IMG/VR virus record: IMGVR_UViG_3300042197_001567
Coordinates: 1-64,000 of that record
Source: a virus
Length of the DNA stretch: 64,000 nucleotides
Direction: 5' to 3' (one strand)
Shown here: one piece after another, positions 50,053 to 59,210 of the stretch
Layout of the letters: every line of letters begins with the position of its first letter
Numbering within the stretch: the stretch's first letter is position 1
Position numbers and translations under genes: made by a program
Notes under the pieces: model-generated
What the model saw: the letters and a program-made list of their open reading frames with translations, nothing else
Databases searched by the model: none
What the model was told of the DNA's origin: nothing

Positions 50053-50060
50053 TATAAATA
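50053..50060 (-). promoter_or_regulatory. Phage promoter octamer TATTTATA
   Basis: Minus-strand TATTTATAATAAA lies 12 nt before the ATG at 50040. Confidence 0.6.
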
Positions 50061-50099
50061 CACCGTAAATGTCAATAGGCAACATTAACAATAGAAAAT

Positions 50100-50127
50100 A
50101 AAAAACCCCACAACAATTGTCATGGGG
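50100..50127 (-). terminator. Terminator of the 53037-50150 operon
   Basis: On the minus strand CCCCATGACAA and TTGTTGTGGGG pair with two wobbles and are followed by five to six T. It separates the small virion gene operon from the homing endonuclease. Confidence 0.7.
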
Positions 50128-50149
50128 ATTACTACATTTTTTTAGTTGA

Positions 50150-50740
50150 TTAATCTTTGTTAGATATTTTTTTGATTTTAGTTAATTTACCTTCAAATAT
50201 ATGATTACCAACTCTAAATTTAAAAACTTCATCACTTCTTGTTGTTGATTCTACAAGTAATCCATTTTCTTTTAACACATCTTCAACCGTTTCTCTAACA
50301 ATATTTTTAATAGATGAAAGATCAACATTTGTTGATTGTCTTTGTTGTTGTGGTTGTTGCTTAGTCGGTTGTTCTTGTAAGTTAGAATTCATAAGTCTAG
50401 ATGCCTTTTCAACTAATTCATTTGATAGTGTCGGTCCTGAACCCATAGTTGGTTTATCAATAGGATGTTCCATCATTAATTTTTTAATTTCATCTGGAAG
50501 TTTAGAGTTCATAATTCTTTGTTCTGTTGGCATTTGATTTACCATGTCAACAGTTGTTTGCGGTCTTGACTCGGTTAGAAACTCGTTTGGCAAATTATAT
50601 TTTGCCTGTGGGGTTTGAAATTCTTGTAGCTGAACATTAGAAGTTGATTGGATATTACCACCTCTTCCCATGTCATTATGTTTTTCCATTATTTTTTTGG
50701 AAATCATTAGTTTGTTTAAAAGATCTTGTTCTGAATTCAT
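50150..50740 (-). CDS. Gln/Asn-rich protein, probably virion-associated
   Basis: A 196-residue protein. A helical start is followed by a low-complexity Gln/Pro/Met/Asn middle ('EQPTKQQPQQQRQSTNVD') and a conserved-looking C-terminal unit 'IKNIVRETVEDVLKENGLLVE' plus a small beta unit 'VFKFRVGNHIFEGKLTKIKK'. The 9104 gene product also ends in a short beta unit, suggesting a shared type. The function is unknown. A variant octamer (minus TATTTAAT at 50770-50777) lies 29 nt upstream. Confidence 0.55.
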   Translation of the reverse strand: MNSEQDLLNKLMISKKIMEKHNDMGRGGNIQSTSNVQLQEFQTPQAKYNLPNEFLTESRPQTTVDMVNQMPTEQRIMNSKLPDEIKKLMMEHPIDKPTMGSGPTLSNELVEKASRLMNSNLQEQPTKQQPQQQRQSTNVDLSSIKNIVRETVEDVLKENGLLVESTTRSDEVFKFRVGNHIFEGKLTKIKKISNKD

Positions 50741-50769
50741 ATTAATAATATTAGTATATTGGTTAAAAA

Positions 50770-50777
50770 ATTAAATA
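50770..50777 (-). promoter_or_regulatory. Variant promoter octamer (TATTTAAT)
   Basis: Minus-strand TATTTAAT lies 29 nt before the ATG at 50740. It has the same variant and spacing as upstream of the portal gene. Confidence 0.35.
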
Positions 50778-50781
50778 CTAT

Positions 50782-51162
50782 TTAAAATACTGCGTTTATA
50801 ATAACTTTGGTCATGCTTTTATCTCCCGCAGGATTATAATTTGGTCTTGGCTCGTTAAAAGTTTCGGTCGTAGGTTTTAAAGTTATTATTTTATCAACCC
50901 TAAATAATCTCCAACTCGGTAATGGTTTTTGACCTATATACGCCCTGTGAGAAGATCCTTCTAAATCCCACGCTCTTAAAACCGGATTTCCCGCCTTACT
51001 ATAACCATAACAAACTGGTTCTACAATTCTTAAACCTTTTCCTCCTGGTTCATCACCATTATAATAAACAATAACACGTTGTCTTTTTTTTATCGCATCA
51101 ACAATACTATCGATCGAAGCGATTTCATTCAATAACATATTATATGTTTCTAATAACTTCAT
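50782..51162 (-). CDS. WYL-like domain protein with targeting-like N-terminus
   Basis: A 126-residue protein. It starts MKLLETYNMLLNE-I, ending in L-x-E, similar to other putative capsid-targeting peptides here. Residues about 20-100 follow the WYL domain pattern: 'AIKKRQRVIVYYNGDEPGGKG', 'RIVEPVCYGYSKAGNPVLRAWDLEG', 'SWRLFRVDKIITLKPT'. WYL domains sense nucleic acid or ligands and regulate defence and transcription. A packaged WYL protein delivered with the genome is a possibility. It overlaps the next upstream gene by 1 nt. Confidence 0.6.
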   Translation of the reverse strand: MKLLETYNMLLNEIASIDSIVDAIKKRQRVIVYYNGDEPGGKGLRIVEPVCYGYSKAGNPVLRAWDLEGSSHRAYIGQKPLPSWRLFRVDKIITLKPTTETFNEPRPNYNPAGDKSMTKVIINAVF

Positions 51163-51449
51163 TATGCTGAAGGTGTGGTATAGGGTTTGTCTTTTTGGTA
51201 TTCGTTGATTTTAATCTCATTGATTCTTTCAATAACATCAACTGAAGAACCTCCATTTGCCGTATCTAAAAAGATGCCGGTACCTTTACCAAACTCATCT
51301 CCATCACCTAAAGCATCTGGATTTGTTGATGAATACTTATTTTGTTCCTTATAATCATTTTTAGGAATAAGTTTTTTTCTTTGTTCTTCACCAATAATAC
51401 CAAGGTCATTCATTGGTTGACTAAAATCTAATCTCTCTGTAGTTGCCAT
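51162..51449 (-). CDS. Hypothetical protein
   Basis: A 95-residue polar protein without recognised domain ('MATTERLDFSQPMNDLGIIG', 'GDGDEFGKGTGIFLD'), likely partly disordered. It shares single-nucleotide overlaps with both neighbours, a compact late-operon arrangement. Confidence 0.6.
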   Translation of the reverse strand: MATTERLDFSQPMNDLGIIGEEQRKKLIPKNDYKEQNKYSSTNPDALGDGDEFGKGTGIFLDTANGGSSVDVIERINEIKINEYQKDKPYTTPSA

Positions 51450-51919
51450 TAAAGTAGTTTTTTCATTATTTCGTTTATCCTTTTCAGGTGTTCTCTTATT
51501 TTAACATCTTGTGTAAATGTACTATGTTCTTTGGATGGTCTATTCATATCGGCCAACCATCCCATTTCATCATGTAATTTTGTATCAACAGGTTCTGGAC
51601 TGTAATCTTGTTTAACTTGTTTTGTAAAACTATCACCAGATCGAAGCGTTGTCAAAGTTTGATCTACCCAGCTTCTAACATAATCACCACCATTTAATAT
51701 GAAAGGTGCGTCTGTTTTATCTCCAGTATAATTATCGAACCAATTTTTCATTCTACCAAGCTGTTGATAAGTAACTTCACCACTATCTCGTAGTTCCTGA
51801 TTTCTATTGTATCCTTCGGTATTTGAATCTGCATTTTGTGCTTGACCAAAACATGATTCCAAATACTCAACAATTTCTTCAGGTAATGGAATTATATGAC
51901 CATATAAATCTTTATTCAT
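51449..51919 (-). CDS. Hypothetical protein
   Basis: A 156-residue protein: 'LPEEIVEYLESCFGQAQNADSNTEGYNRNQELRDSGEVTYQQLGRMKNWFDNY' is a helical domain, with a conserved-looking 'FILNGGDYVRSWVDQTLTTLRS' and a C-terminal helix 'REHLKRINEIMKKLL'. No family is assigned. It is a probable virion or assembly gene by its operon position. Confidence 0.65.
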   Translation of the reverse strand: MNKDLYGHIIPLPEEIVEYLESCFGQAQNADSNTEGYNRNQELRDSGEVTYQQLGRMKNWFDNYTGDKTDAPFILNGGDYVRSWVDQTLTTLRSGDSFTKQVKQDYSPEPVDTKLHDEMGWLADMNRPSKEHSTFTQDVKIREHLKRINEIMKKLL

Positions 51920-53037
51920 TACTTAATTTTTTTTAGTAAATGTCTTAATTCTATTCCGTGTTTGTCGGCAATTTTTTTAATCGCTTCTAAATTTCTAATT
52001 ATAATTCTTTCGACTGGAGATTGACTTTGTTTTTCTTTTTCGAATATTTCTTCTTCTTTGGATTTTTTATCTAACAAAAGTTCGTCAATCATTTGTCTCA
52101 TTTTTTCTTTCCTTAACTCGACAATTCTTTGTACCCCTTCATCGTCTAATTCTGGATCAAAACCTATTGATTCACATCTTGATCTTGCGTCATATTCATC
52201 CTTAACCTCCAAACCACCATCTTTTGATTTATGGTCACTGCCCTTCCAATTGAACATTTCCATGCACCCTTTAAATGTTTTTATATTTTTTTTTTGCATC
52301 TCATCCCAACCGTAAGAGACAGAAAAATTTTCTTCATCAATTGTCGACTCACCATCTATAGACTCACCATAATAAATTCTGGCTTTAAATGGAAATCCCC
52401 CACTTGCCATTCTAGTTAGAGATGCTCTCATATCTTGTGTCCATTGAGTGTGTTGACTTCTATCCAAAATTGGAATTGCTGATGATGAAAAGGTTCCGTC
52501 AGCGTCAACAAACTCTTCTATTTCACCAGATGATTTTTCTTTGGTGTTTGATGTAAAATGTAATGATGTTTTTCTTTGTAGTTTAGAAATAAACTCATCT
52601 ATTAATCTTTCATCTGAAAAAAAACTAGTAAGGACCGCAGGTATCGCTCTAACCGCATCCCTTGGTAAAGATTTAATAAAATCTAAATCTTTTTTTTCTA
52701 TTTTAAAATCACCATCTAAAACATAATTATTAAGTGCTGTTGACAATATTTTCGCAACCAAATAGGATTCCGCACTTCCTTTTTTTGTTTCTTTTCTTGT
52801 TTTAGATATTTTTGGAAACAATTTTTCAGCAGAAGTTTTTTCTGGATTTTTCAAAATTTGAGTCACAATACTTTTGATTTCCTTTTCTTTTGATTTAGGG
52901 ACCTCAACTTTTTTTTCTTCTTTTTTTGACTCATTCAAGTTTGATGTAACTTTATAATGTACTGTAATACTATTCCCGTTATCTTTCAAATAAAAATAAT
53001 AAGGCGAGTTATAATATTTCTTGTTAAGCTCAATCAT
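51919..53037 (-). CDS. Hypothetical protein, first gene of the 53-50 kb operon
   Basis: A 372-residue protein. A short beta start (YYFYLKDNGNSITVHYKV) is followed by a Lys/Glu linker, a helical domain (about 45-165) and a region with 'TFKGCMEMFNWKGSDHKSKDGG' and 'YDARSRCESIGFDPE'. The C-terminal coiled coil is 'KEKMRQMIDELLLDKKSKEEEIFEKEKQ'. No homologue is recognised. It has its own octamer 14 nt upstream, divergent from the 53090 gene. Confidence 0.6.
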   Translation of the reverse strand: MIELNKKYYNSPYYFYLKDNGNSITVHYKVTSNLNESKKEEKKVEVPKSKEKEIKSIVTQILKNPEKTSAEKLFPKISKTRKETKKGSAESYLVAKILSTALNNYVLDGDFKIEKKDLDFIKSLPRDAVRAIPAVLTSFFSDERLIDEFISKLQRKTSLHFTSNTKEKSSGEIEEFVDADGTFSSSAIPILDRSQHTQWTQDMRASLTRMASGGFPFKARIYYGESIDGESTIDEENFSVSYGWDEMQKKNIKTFKGCMEMFNWKGSDHKSKDGGLEVKDEYDARSRCESIGFDPELDDEGVQRIVELRKEKMRQMIDELLLDKKSKEEEIFEKEKQSQSPVERIIIRNLEAIKKIADKHGIELRHLLKKIK

Positions 53038-53051
53038 GTGTGTATTTTAAA

Positions 53052-53059
53052 TATAAATA
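53052..53059 (-). promoter_or_regulatory. Phage promoter octamer TATTTATA
   Basis: Minus-strand TATTTATA lies 14 nt before the ATG at 53037. It is paired back to back with the plus octamer at 53072. Confidence 0.6.
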
Positions 53060-53071
53060 CTTTAAACTTGG

Positions 53072-53079
53072 TATTTATA
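53072..53079 (+). promoter_or_regulatory. Phage promoter octamer TATTTATA
   Basis: TATTTATAAAG lies 10 nt before the ATG at 53090. Confidence 0.6.
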
Positions 53080-53089
53080 AAGAAAAAGA

Positions 53090-55333
53090 ATGGCCGAGCA
53101 AAATATAAATCAATACGTTTATAAAAAATATAAATTAAGTATAGTTTCGGATTCTCAAGATATGTCCTTGGCTTCCGACGAAAATGACTACCAACAGGAA
53201 GTTATTTTTTCACCATACTTAATTGCTCAAACTTATGGAAAAAAATTACCAGTATTTTTCGATTTAAATGACACGTTAACGGCACAAGATATTTCATTAA
53301 CTTATAATAATTTTAACCCAAATAATATTTTAGTTTCTGCAAATTATTACACAAAAGAAAATAATAATTTTTGTGGATTAAGTGCGTCCACCGCATGTGA
53401 CGTGGGTCTTACGGGTATTGATAATGGTCTTGTAGATAAAATGGTCGGAAAGGACATTTATTTCACAAATGGTATTTTTGAAGACTCTGTAAAGTTTGAA
53501 AGAGAATATTTTGATAAAAGATTAAAATTATTTCAAGTAACCGGGCATACAGGTCAAAACGCCAAATTTTCGGGAATACCAAATTATACAAAATATGAAG
53601 TGGTGTCAAAAATAGATCCCACGGCCGGAAGATATCATGAATTATATGGTGGATTTTATCAAGGGTTTTATAAGTTGTATGGTTATGATTACGAAATTCT
53701 TCCAGAAAGAATGGAAAAAGGATGGACGGTAGAAATGGTTTTAAAACCAAGATTTTGTGACCAATATGGTCCAGGAATTGGTGAAACAACTTTAAACACA
53801 ATTTATCCTAAAAATAAGAATACATTTTTTTATATGGGTACTAGAGCGGAAAATAAGTTTTACCATTATGCCGACGGAACCCCAAAATGTTTTTCCGGTT
53901 ATACAAGAGTTACAACACCATTAGCAAATTGTGTTGAGACTTGTGCTTGTTGTAATCTAACTATATCAAATAGTAAATGTGTATATGTTTATCCGCCAAG
54001 ACCTATTGGTGGAAACTTTGATCCACATATAAGTTATTCATGTCCAACTTGTGGTTCAATTACCGGTGGTAAAACTTCTTGTGGATGTAGTTGTGGTGAT
54101 TTAGCATGTTTAGAATGTGGATATCAATGTTTTGAACATAAATGTGATATTGTAATAACCCCAACTCCCACACCGACCCCAGTACCAACTCCAGTTCCAA
54201 GTTGTGAAACCACGACTCCAGTTTGTACCCCAACTTGTACGACATGTAGTGGTGATGGTTGTTTTGAATGTTTGGACTGTCCATCGTCAGGTTTTACAAC
54301 AATACAAGACACATGTGAAAAAAACCCGTTAGATGATGTAATGTCTAATAACATATCTTTTAAAATTTGTGGAGACATAAAAAATCCAAGAATTGGTATT
54401 AAAGTTTTAAGATTTACAGGTGATTGTATAACTACTGGTGACACAACAATTGGAACTGGTGTTACTTTTACAACCGGATATACAATACAAGAATGGTGTA
54501 CTCCAGCAATATATGATGCATGTAAAGACTTAAACCCGGCATTTTTAGATGAAGAACATTGGTTTATGGTAAGTGTGGTGTGGGAAAGATATACCTATTT
54601 AGATGAATGTGATTTGTGGTATAGAGGAGGACTTGGTGATATAACTAAAAAAGAAAATGTTGAGTCCTTGGCAAATAATAGCATGTCTCTAATTATGCCA
54701 CCATATTCCAATAATAAAAAAGAAGAAGAATTTGTTGATATAGTTAATCTTAACAGTAAATGGATTGAAGATAAGAAATTCAGAAATGGTAGATTAAAAA
54801 TTTATGTTAATGGTAAAAAATTATATACAATTGAAAATTTTGAAGAGGTAATTCCAAGACCTTTGAATACGGAAAAAGAAAAACAATTGACCGTACCTTT
54901 TAATATATCGTGGGGTGGTGGAACACAAGGTCTTCACGAAAATTTAACATTTTCATCTTGCACTGGACTAACATCAAATTATATTCAAGACCCAGAATGT
55001 TTTCCAACATCATTACTGGATACAACATCACTTTCTGGGTTGACAACAAATATTATGTTGGAGAAAGAATTTGGTGGAACTTTTGAAGGAGGGATTTCGC
55101 AATTTAGAATGTGCGTGGAACCATTGAGTGTGTCCGAAATCAAACACAATTTTGATGTGATAAAAGATAGATTTAGAATGTTTGACCCATATTGCCCTAA
55201 TTGTAATACGACTTATTGTCCTTACAATGATTTTACGTATGTGTTGTACACCACAACTACAACTACATTCAACCCAACTACAACAACTACAACTTTTTTT
55301 CCAATAACAACTACAACAACAACTTTTATTTAA
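53090..55333 (+). CDS. Cys-rich appendage protein with Thr-Pro and poly-Thr segments
   Basis: A 747-residue protein. The N-terminal 270 residues and residues about 430-700 look like two halves of a beta-sandwich ('GWTVEMVLKPRFCDQYG', 'HWFMVSVVWERYTYLDECDLWYRGG', 'RLKIYVNGKKLYTIENFEE', 'GGTFEGGISQFRMCVEPLSVSEI'), a LamG/concanavalin-like arrangement. Between them lies a region (about 275-420) with more than 25 Cys in CxxC-type spacing and a TPTPTPTPVPTPVP linker. The C-terminus is a run of Thr with Phe/Pro (TTTTTTFNPTTTTTT). It is likely a tail or head appendage placed just before two giant fibres. Clustered CxxC suggests metal binding or disulfides. Confidence 0.6.
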   Translation: MAEQNINQYVYKKYKLSIVSDSQDMSLASDENDYQQEVIFSPYLIAQTYGKKLPVFFDLNDTLTAQDISLTYNNFNPNNILVSANYYTKENNNFCGLSASTACDVGLTGIDNGLVDKMVGKDIYFTNGIFEDSVKFEREYFDKRLKLFQVTGHTGQNAKFSGIPNYTKYEVVSKIDPTAGRYHELYGGFYQGFYKLYGYDYEILPERMEKGWTVEMVLKPRFCDQYGPGIGETTLNTIYPKNKNTFFYMGTRAENKFYHYADGTPKCFSGYTRVTTPLANCVETCACCNLTISNSKCVYVYPPRPIGGNFDPHISYSCPTCGSITGGKTSCGCSCGDLACLECGYQCFEHKCDIVITPTPTPTPVPTPVPSCETTTPVCTPTCTTCSGDGCFECLDCPSSGFTTIQDTCEKNPLDDVMSNNISFKICGDIKNPRIGIKVLRFTGDCITTGDTTIGTGVTFTTGYTIQEWCTPAIYDACKDLNPAFLDEEHWFMVSVVWERYTYLDECDLWYRGGLGDITKKENVESLANNSMSLIMPPYSNNKKEEEFVDIVNLNSKWIEDKKFRNGRLKIYVNGKKLYTIENFEEVIPRPLNTEKEKQLTVPFNISWGGGTQGLHENLTFSSCTGLTSNYIQDPECFPTSLLDTTSLSGLTTNIMLEKEFGGTFEGGISQFRMCVEPLSVSEIKHNFDVIKDRFRMFDPYCPNCNTTYCPYNDFTYVLYTTTTTTFNPTTTTTTFFPITTTTTTFI

Positions 55334-55363
55334 TTTTTTTTTTCAAAATGACATTTGTCGTTG

Positions 55364-55371
55364 TATTTATA
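55364..55371 (+). promoter_or_regulatory. Phage promoter octamer TATTTATA
   Basis: The octamer lies 31 nt before the ATG of fibre 2 and is followed by an A-rich leader. Confidence 0.55.
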
Positions 55372-55402
55372 TAAAAATAAACATTAATAAAAAAAATAAA
55401 AA

Positions 55403-58400
55403 ATGGCATTTGTAATTATTAATGACCCTATTGGTGGTCTAACGTCCACGGTAAGATGTGGTCAATCGAATACGGCGGCTAACTCATACTCAACGGTGTC
55501 CGGTGGTTTTCAAAACACATCGAAAGGAAACTACACCACAATTTCTGGCGGTCGTAATAACCAAAATAGAAACGATTATTCGTCTGTTGTTGGTGGTATA
55601 AAAAATACAACTATAGATTGTTTATCTATTGTTGGTGGAGGTCAATTAAACACCTCTTGTAAAAATTACACAGTGATAGGTGGCGGTTTTGGAAATTTTA
55701 CAAATGGTTGTTATTCATCAATATCCGGTGGTAGAAATAATACCGCATGTGGAAATTATTCATCAGTAATTGGTGGATGTAACAATACTGCAACAGGAAT
55801 TGCTTCAATGGCATTTGGACTTGATAACAAAGCACTTGCTTGTGGAACTGTTGTTTTAGGTGGTCAATTTTTAACTGGTACTGTTGCTAATCGAGTATAT
55901 GTGCCAACATTAAACATAAATTCATTACCTTCAGGTTCTTTTGCAAATAATTTAGGTGTTGACAATTTTGGTAATGTAATCGCTGGTAGAGATTATTTTG
56001 TAACTGGTGGAACTTTGAATTATAATACATGTAATTTAACATTAAATAGACAAAACGGTTCAGTTGTAATTTCAGGTTTACAAGACATATACTTGACAGG
56101 AGCAACTTACGATTCTTTGACTGGTATATTATCCTTGGAAAGAAATAATGGATGTGCAGTGATCAATGCAGGTCCATTTGTTACAAATAACACATTTGTA
56201 ACTGGAGGTACTCTTGATTATAATGCAGGGCAATTAACTTTAGATAATAATGATGGATCTAATGTTATCATAAATGGATTACAAGATTACTATACTACAG
56301 GTTTTACATTTAATAATAGTAACTTTGACTTAACAATTGAATTAAATAACAATAGTGCCTATACAGTAAATCTTGGTGTTCTAGCAACCGACCTTGGTTT
56401 AACTGGTGGTACTTACGACGCAAACACTGGAGTTGTTACATTTATTAACACTTCAGGTCAAACTGTACAAGTATCAGGTTTTACAACAGGTTATACCGAC
56501 ATTTATTTAACTGGTGGTACATTCTCAAACGGAGATTTGACTTTGACAAATACAGATGGATCTACAGTTCTTGTTACTGGATTCACTTCAATCGACACTT
56601 ATGTTACTGGTGGAACTTATGATAACAACACTGGTGACGCAACATTCTTTGATAACCAAGGAGGATCATTTGTTGTAACCGGTTTTACTACTGGTGCGAC
56701 AGATTACTATACGACTGGATTTACATTTAATGTAGGTAATTATGACTTAACCGTAGAACTTAATAATGGAAGTGCTTATACTGTGAATCTTGGTGTTTTA
56801 TCAAGTGATATGACAATTACTGGAGGAACTTATGATCCTGTAACAGGAATCGCAGAATTTACAAATAATACCGGAGGAACCTTCTTTGTTACAGGATTTT
56901 TAACTGGATACACCGATCATTATGTGACTGGTGGTTTTGTGGACGCAGCAAATAATCAGTTAGTAATCCAACAACAAAATGGTAACGTTTTAATTCCTTT
57001 TGATGATGCTGTTATCATTAATGGTACTGGATTTAATTCTGCGGTTAGAAAAAATGTGGGTAACATTGCAAATAACAGTTATTCTTCAGTTTTGGGTGGA
57101 CTCAACAATTTAGGTTCTGGATACGCATCTATAGTTGGTTCTGGTTTACTTAATACTGCTGGTAATTTTTATGGATCCGTAGTTGGTGGTGTTCTTAACG
57201 TAAGTATTGGGGGTTATGATAGTGTTGGTGGAGGTGCTTACAATACAAGTTCATCACAATTCTCAAATGTTGTTGGTGGATATGCCAATACATCATCAGG
57301 ATTTTATTCATCTATTAACAGTGGATATTTCAATAAGTCTAGAAACCAGTACTCCCATATTTCAAACGGACAATCTAACACAGCACATAGTATTTATACA
57401 TTTGTTGGTAATGGGTGTTTAAACAAAGCCGTTGGTTGTCATTCTGCAGTTCTTAACGGAAGTCAAAACACATCTTTAGGTGTTTTTTCTACCGTAATTG
57501 GTGGGTCATGTAATACTTCAGTAGGATTTAATTCTGCTGTAATTGGAGGAAATAGTATTATTGGTGCTGACTCAAATAAGGTTTATGTTCCAAAATTAAA
57601 TATTCAAACAATAGAATCAACCGCACCAGTTTATAATTTGGCAATAGATGCTAATGGAAATGTTGTTTCAGGATCATCTACAACAGATTATTACTTAACA
57701 GGTTTAACTTGGAACCCAGGTACATTTGATTTAACCGCAGAAGTTAATGACGGAAATAACTACACAGTTAGTTTGTCAGTTCTTGCTTCTGATATGACGG
57801 TAACCGGTGGTACTTATGATGCCAACACAGGTATTGTGACCTTTACAACAAATTCTGGAAACACATTTAATGTAACTGGTTTCACAACTGGATATACTGA
57901 TGTTTTCTTAACAGGAGGTACATATAATAACTCAAACGGTGAGATCACATTAACAAACACTGATGGATCAACAGTTGTTGTAACAGGATTAACTTCTTGT
58001 TGTGTGACTGGTGGTACATTTGATTACACGGGAGGTACTTTAACATTAGATACCGTAACTGGTCAAATAACAATTCCAGGATTACAAGATCATTATTTAT
58101 CTGCAGCAACATACAACACAGGTATTTTGACTTTAACTATGGAGGATGGATCAATAATTCAAGCTTCCGGGTTTGTAACACAAGACACATTCATAACTGG
58201 AGGTACTTTTGATCAACTCACAAATACATTAACGTTAGATCTTAATGATACAACTCAAGTTACAATTCCAGGTTTCCCTCAAGAAACATTTGTACAGAGC
58301 GGAACTTTTGATTCTAATTTTGGAATCTTAAATTTACAACAACAAAATGGTATTGTGTCAATTGGTGGATTCCCTACGGGGCCAGCAATCAACCCAATTA

Positions 58401-59197
58401 TAATTCCTGGGTCAGGGACTAATTCATCTTTGAGATGTGGTTTGTCAAATACAACATGTGCGCCAAGATCAATCGCTTTAGGTTGTAAAAACACAGTTGC
58501 ATTAGGTGGGGATGACTCAAATATTTTAGGTGGAGATACTAATAAAATCACAGGTAGCGTCTCAACAATCGTAGGTGGTATTAATAACGTTTCATTGGCA
58601 AGTAACAGCATTAATGGTGGTACTGGAAACTACATTGGATCATCAGGTGTTGCATCAACAATAATTGGGGGTCAAGGAAACTGTGTTAATAATACACATT
58701 CATTTATCGGTGGTGGTTTAACAAACACATTATTAAGTTGTAGATCAGTAATAGCTGGTGGAGAATTAAATAAAATTTGTACAACAGCACCAAACGCATC
58801 CATTTTAGGTGGTAGAGCAAATACAGTCTTATCAAACGCTAATGGAGGATTTATTGGTGGTGGTTCATTTAACACGACTTTAGGAAATCTTTCTTCAGTA
58901 CTTGGTGGATCCACAAATACGGCGGTTGGTGACTTCTCATCAATTTTAGGTGGAAGTTCAAACAAAGCAACTTGTGTTTACTCAAGTGTTATTGGGTGTA
59001 ACATTACATCAACTTGTTCTTATACAACTCACGTAAATAACCTATTAGTTAATGGTGGCGGACTTTCTTTAACTCACGTTATTGTAAACTCAATACCAAC
59101 AGAGTCTGACTTACCATCTCTTCCAATAGGTGCAATTTACAGATGTACAAATGATGGAAATGGAACTAACACTTCATTACACATTAAATGGCAATAA
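55403..59197 (+). CDS. Giant fibre 2: alternating YadA-head-like and TGGT repeats
   Basis: A 1264-residue protein. It has the N-terminal anchor 'MAFVIINDPIGGLTSTVRCG' shared with fibres 1 and 3, then head repeats of the YSTVSGG-x-x-N kind (about 25-170). A long series of roughly 40-residue beta units follows (TGGTYD-x-x-TG-x-x-x-F-x-x-x-x-G, then VTGFTTGYTD). A second head-repeat block (about 540-730), more beta units and a third head block (about 1010-1215) come next, and the end is SDLPSLPIGAIYRCTNDG plus HIKW. It is probably trimeric and very long. This is the largest gene in the window. Confidence 0.85.
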   Translation: MAFVIINDPIGGLTSTVRCGQSNTAANSYSTVSGGFQNTSKGNYTTISGGRNNQNRNDYSSVVGGIKNTTIDCLSIVGGGQLNTSCKNYTVIGGGFGNFTNGCYSSISGGRNNTACGNYSSVIGGCNNTATGIASMAFGLDNKALACGTVVLGGQFLTGTVANRVYVPTLNINSLPSGSFANNLGVDNFGNVIAGRDYFVTGGTLNYNTCNLTLNRQNGSVVISGLQDIYLTGATYDSLTGILSLERNNGCAVINAGPFVTNNTFVTGGTLDYNAGQLTLDNNDGSNVIINGLQDYYTTGFTFNNSNFDLTIELNNNSAYTVNLGVLATDLGLTGGTYDANTGVVTFINTSGQTVQVSGFTTGYTDIYLTGGTFSNGDLTLTNTDGSTVLVTGFTSIDTYVTGGTYDNNTGDATFFDNQGGSFVVTGFTTGATDYYTTGFTFNVGNYDLTVELNNGSAYTVNLGVLSSDMTITGGTYDPVTGIAEFTNNTGGTFFVTGFLTGYTDHYVTGGFVDAANNQLVIQQQNGNVLIPFDDAVIINGTGFNSAVRKNVGNIANNSYSSVLGGLNNLGSGYASIVGSGLLNTAGNFYGSVVGGVLNVSIGGYDSVGGGAYNTSSSQFSNVVGGYANTSSGFYSSINSGYFNKSRNQYSHISNGQSNTAHSIYTFVGNGCLNKAVGCHSAVLNGSQNTSLGVFSTVIGGSCNTSVGFNSAVIGGNSIIGADSNKVYVPKLNIQTIESTAPVYNLAIDANGNVVSGSSTTDYYLTGLTWNPGTFDLTAEVNDGNNYTVSLSVLASDMTVTGGTYDANTGIVTFTTNSGNTFNVTGFTTGYTDVFLTGGTYNNSNGEITLTNTDGSTVVVTGLTSCCVTGGTFDYTGGTLTLDTVTGQITIPGLQDHYLSAATYNTGILTLTMEDGSIIQASGFVTQDTFITGGTFDQLTNTLTLDLNDTTQVTIPGFPQETFVQSGTFDSNFGILNLQQQNGIVSIGGFPTGPAINPIIIPGSGTNSSLRCGLSNTTCAPRSIALGCKNTVALGGDDSNILGGDTNKITGSVSTIVGGINNVSLASNSINGGTGNYIGSSGVASTIIGGQGNCVNNTHSFIGGGLTNTLLSCRSVIAGGELNKICTTAPNASILGGRANTVLSNANGGFIGGGSFNTTLGNLSSVLGGSTNTAVGDFSSILGGSSNKATCVYSSVIGCNITSTCSYTTHVNNLLVNGGGLSLTHVIVNSIPTESDLPSLPIGAIYRCTNDGNGTNTSLHIKWQ

Positions 59198-59210
59198 AAA
59201 AAATAAACTC

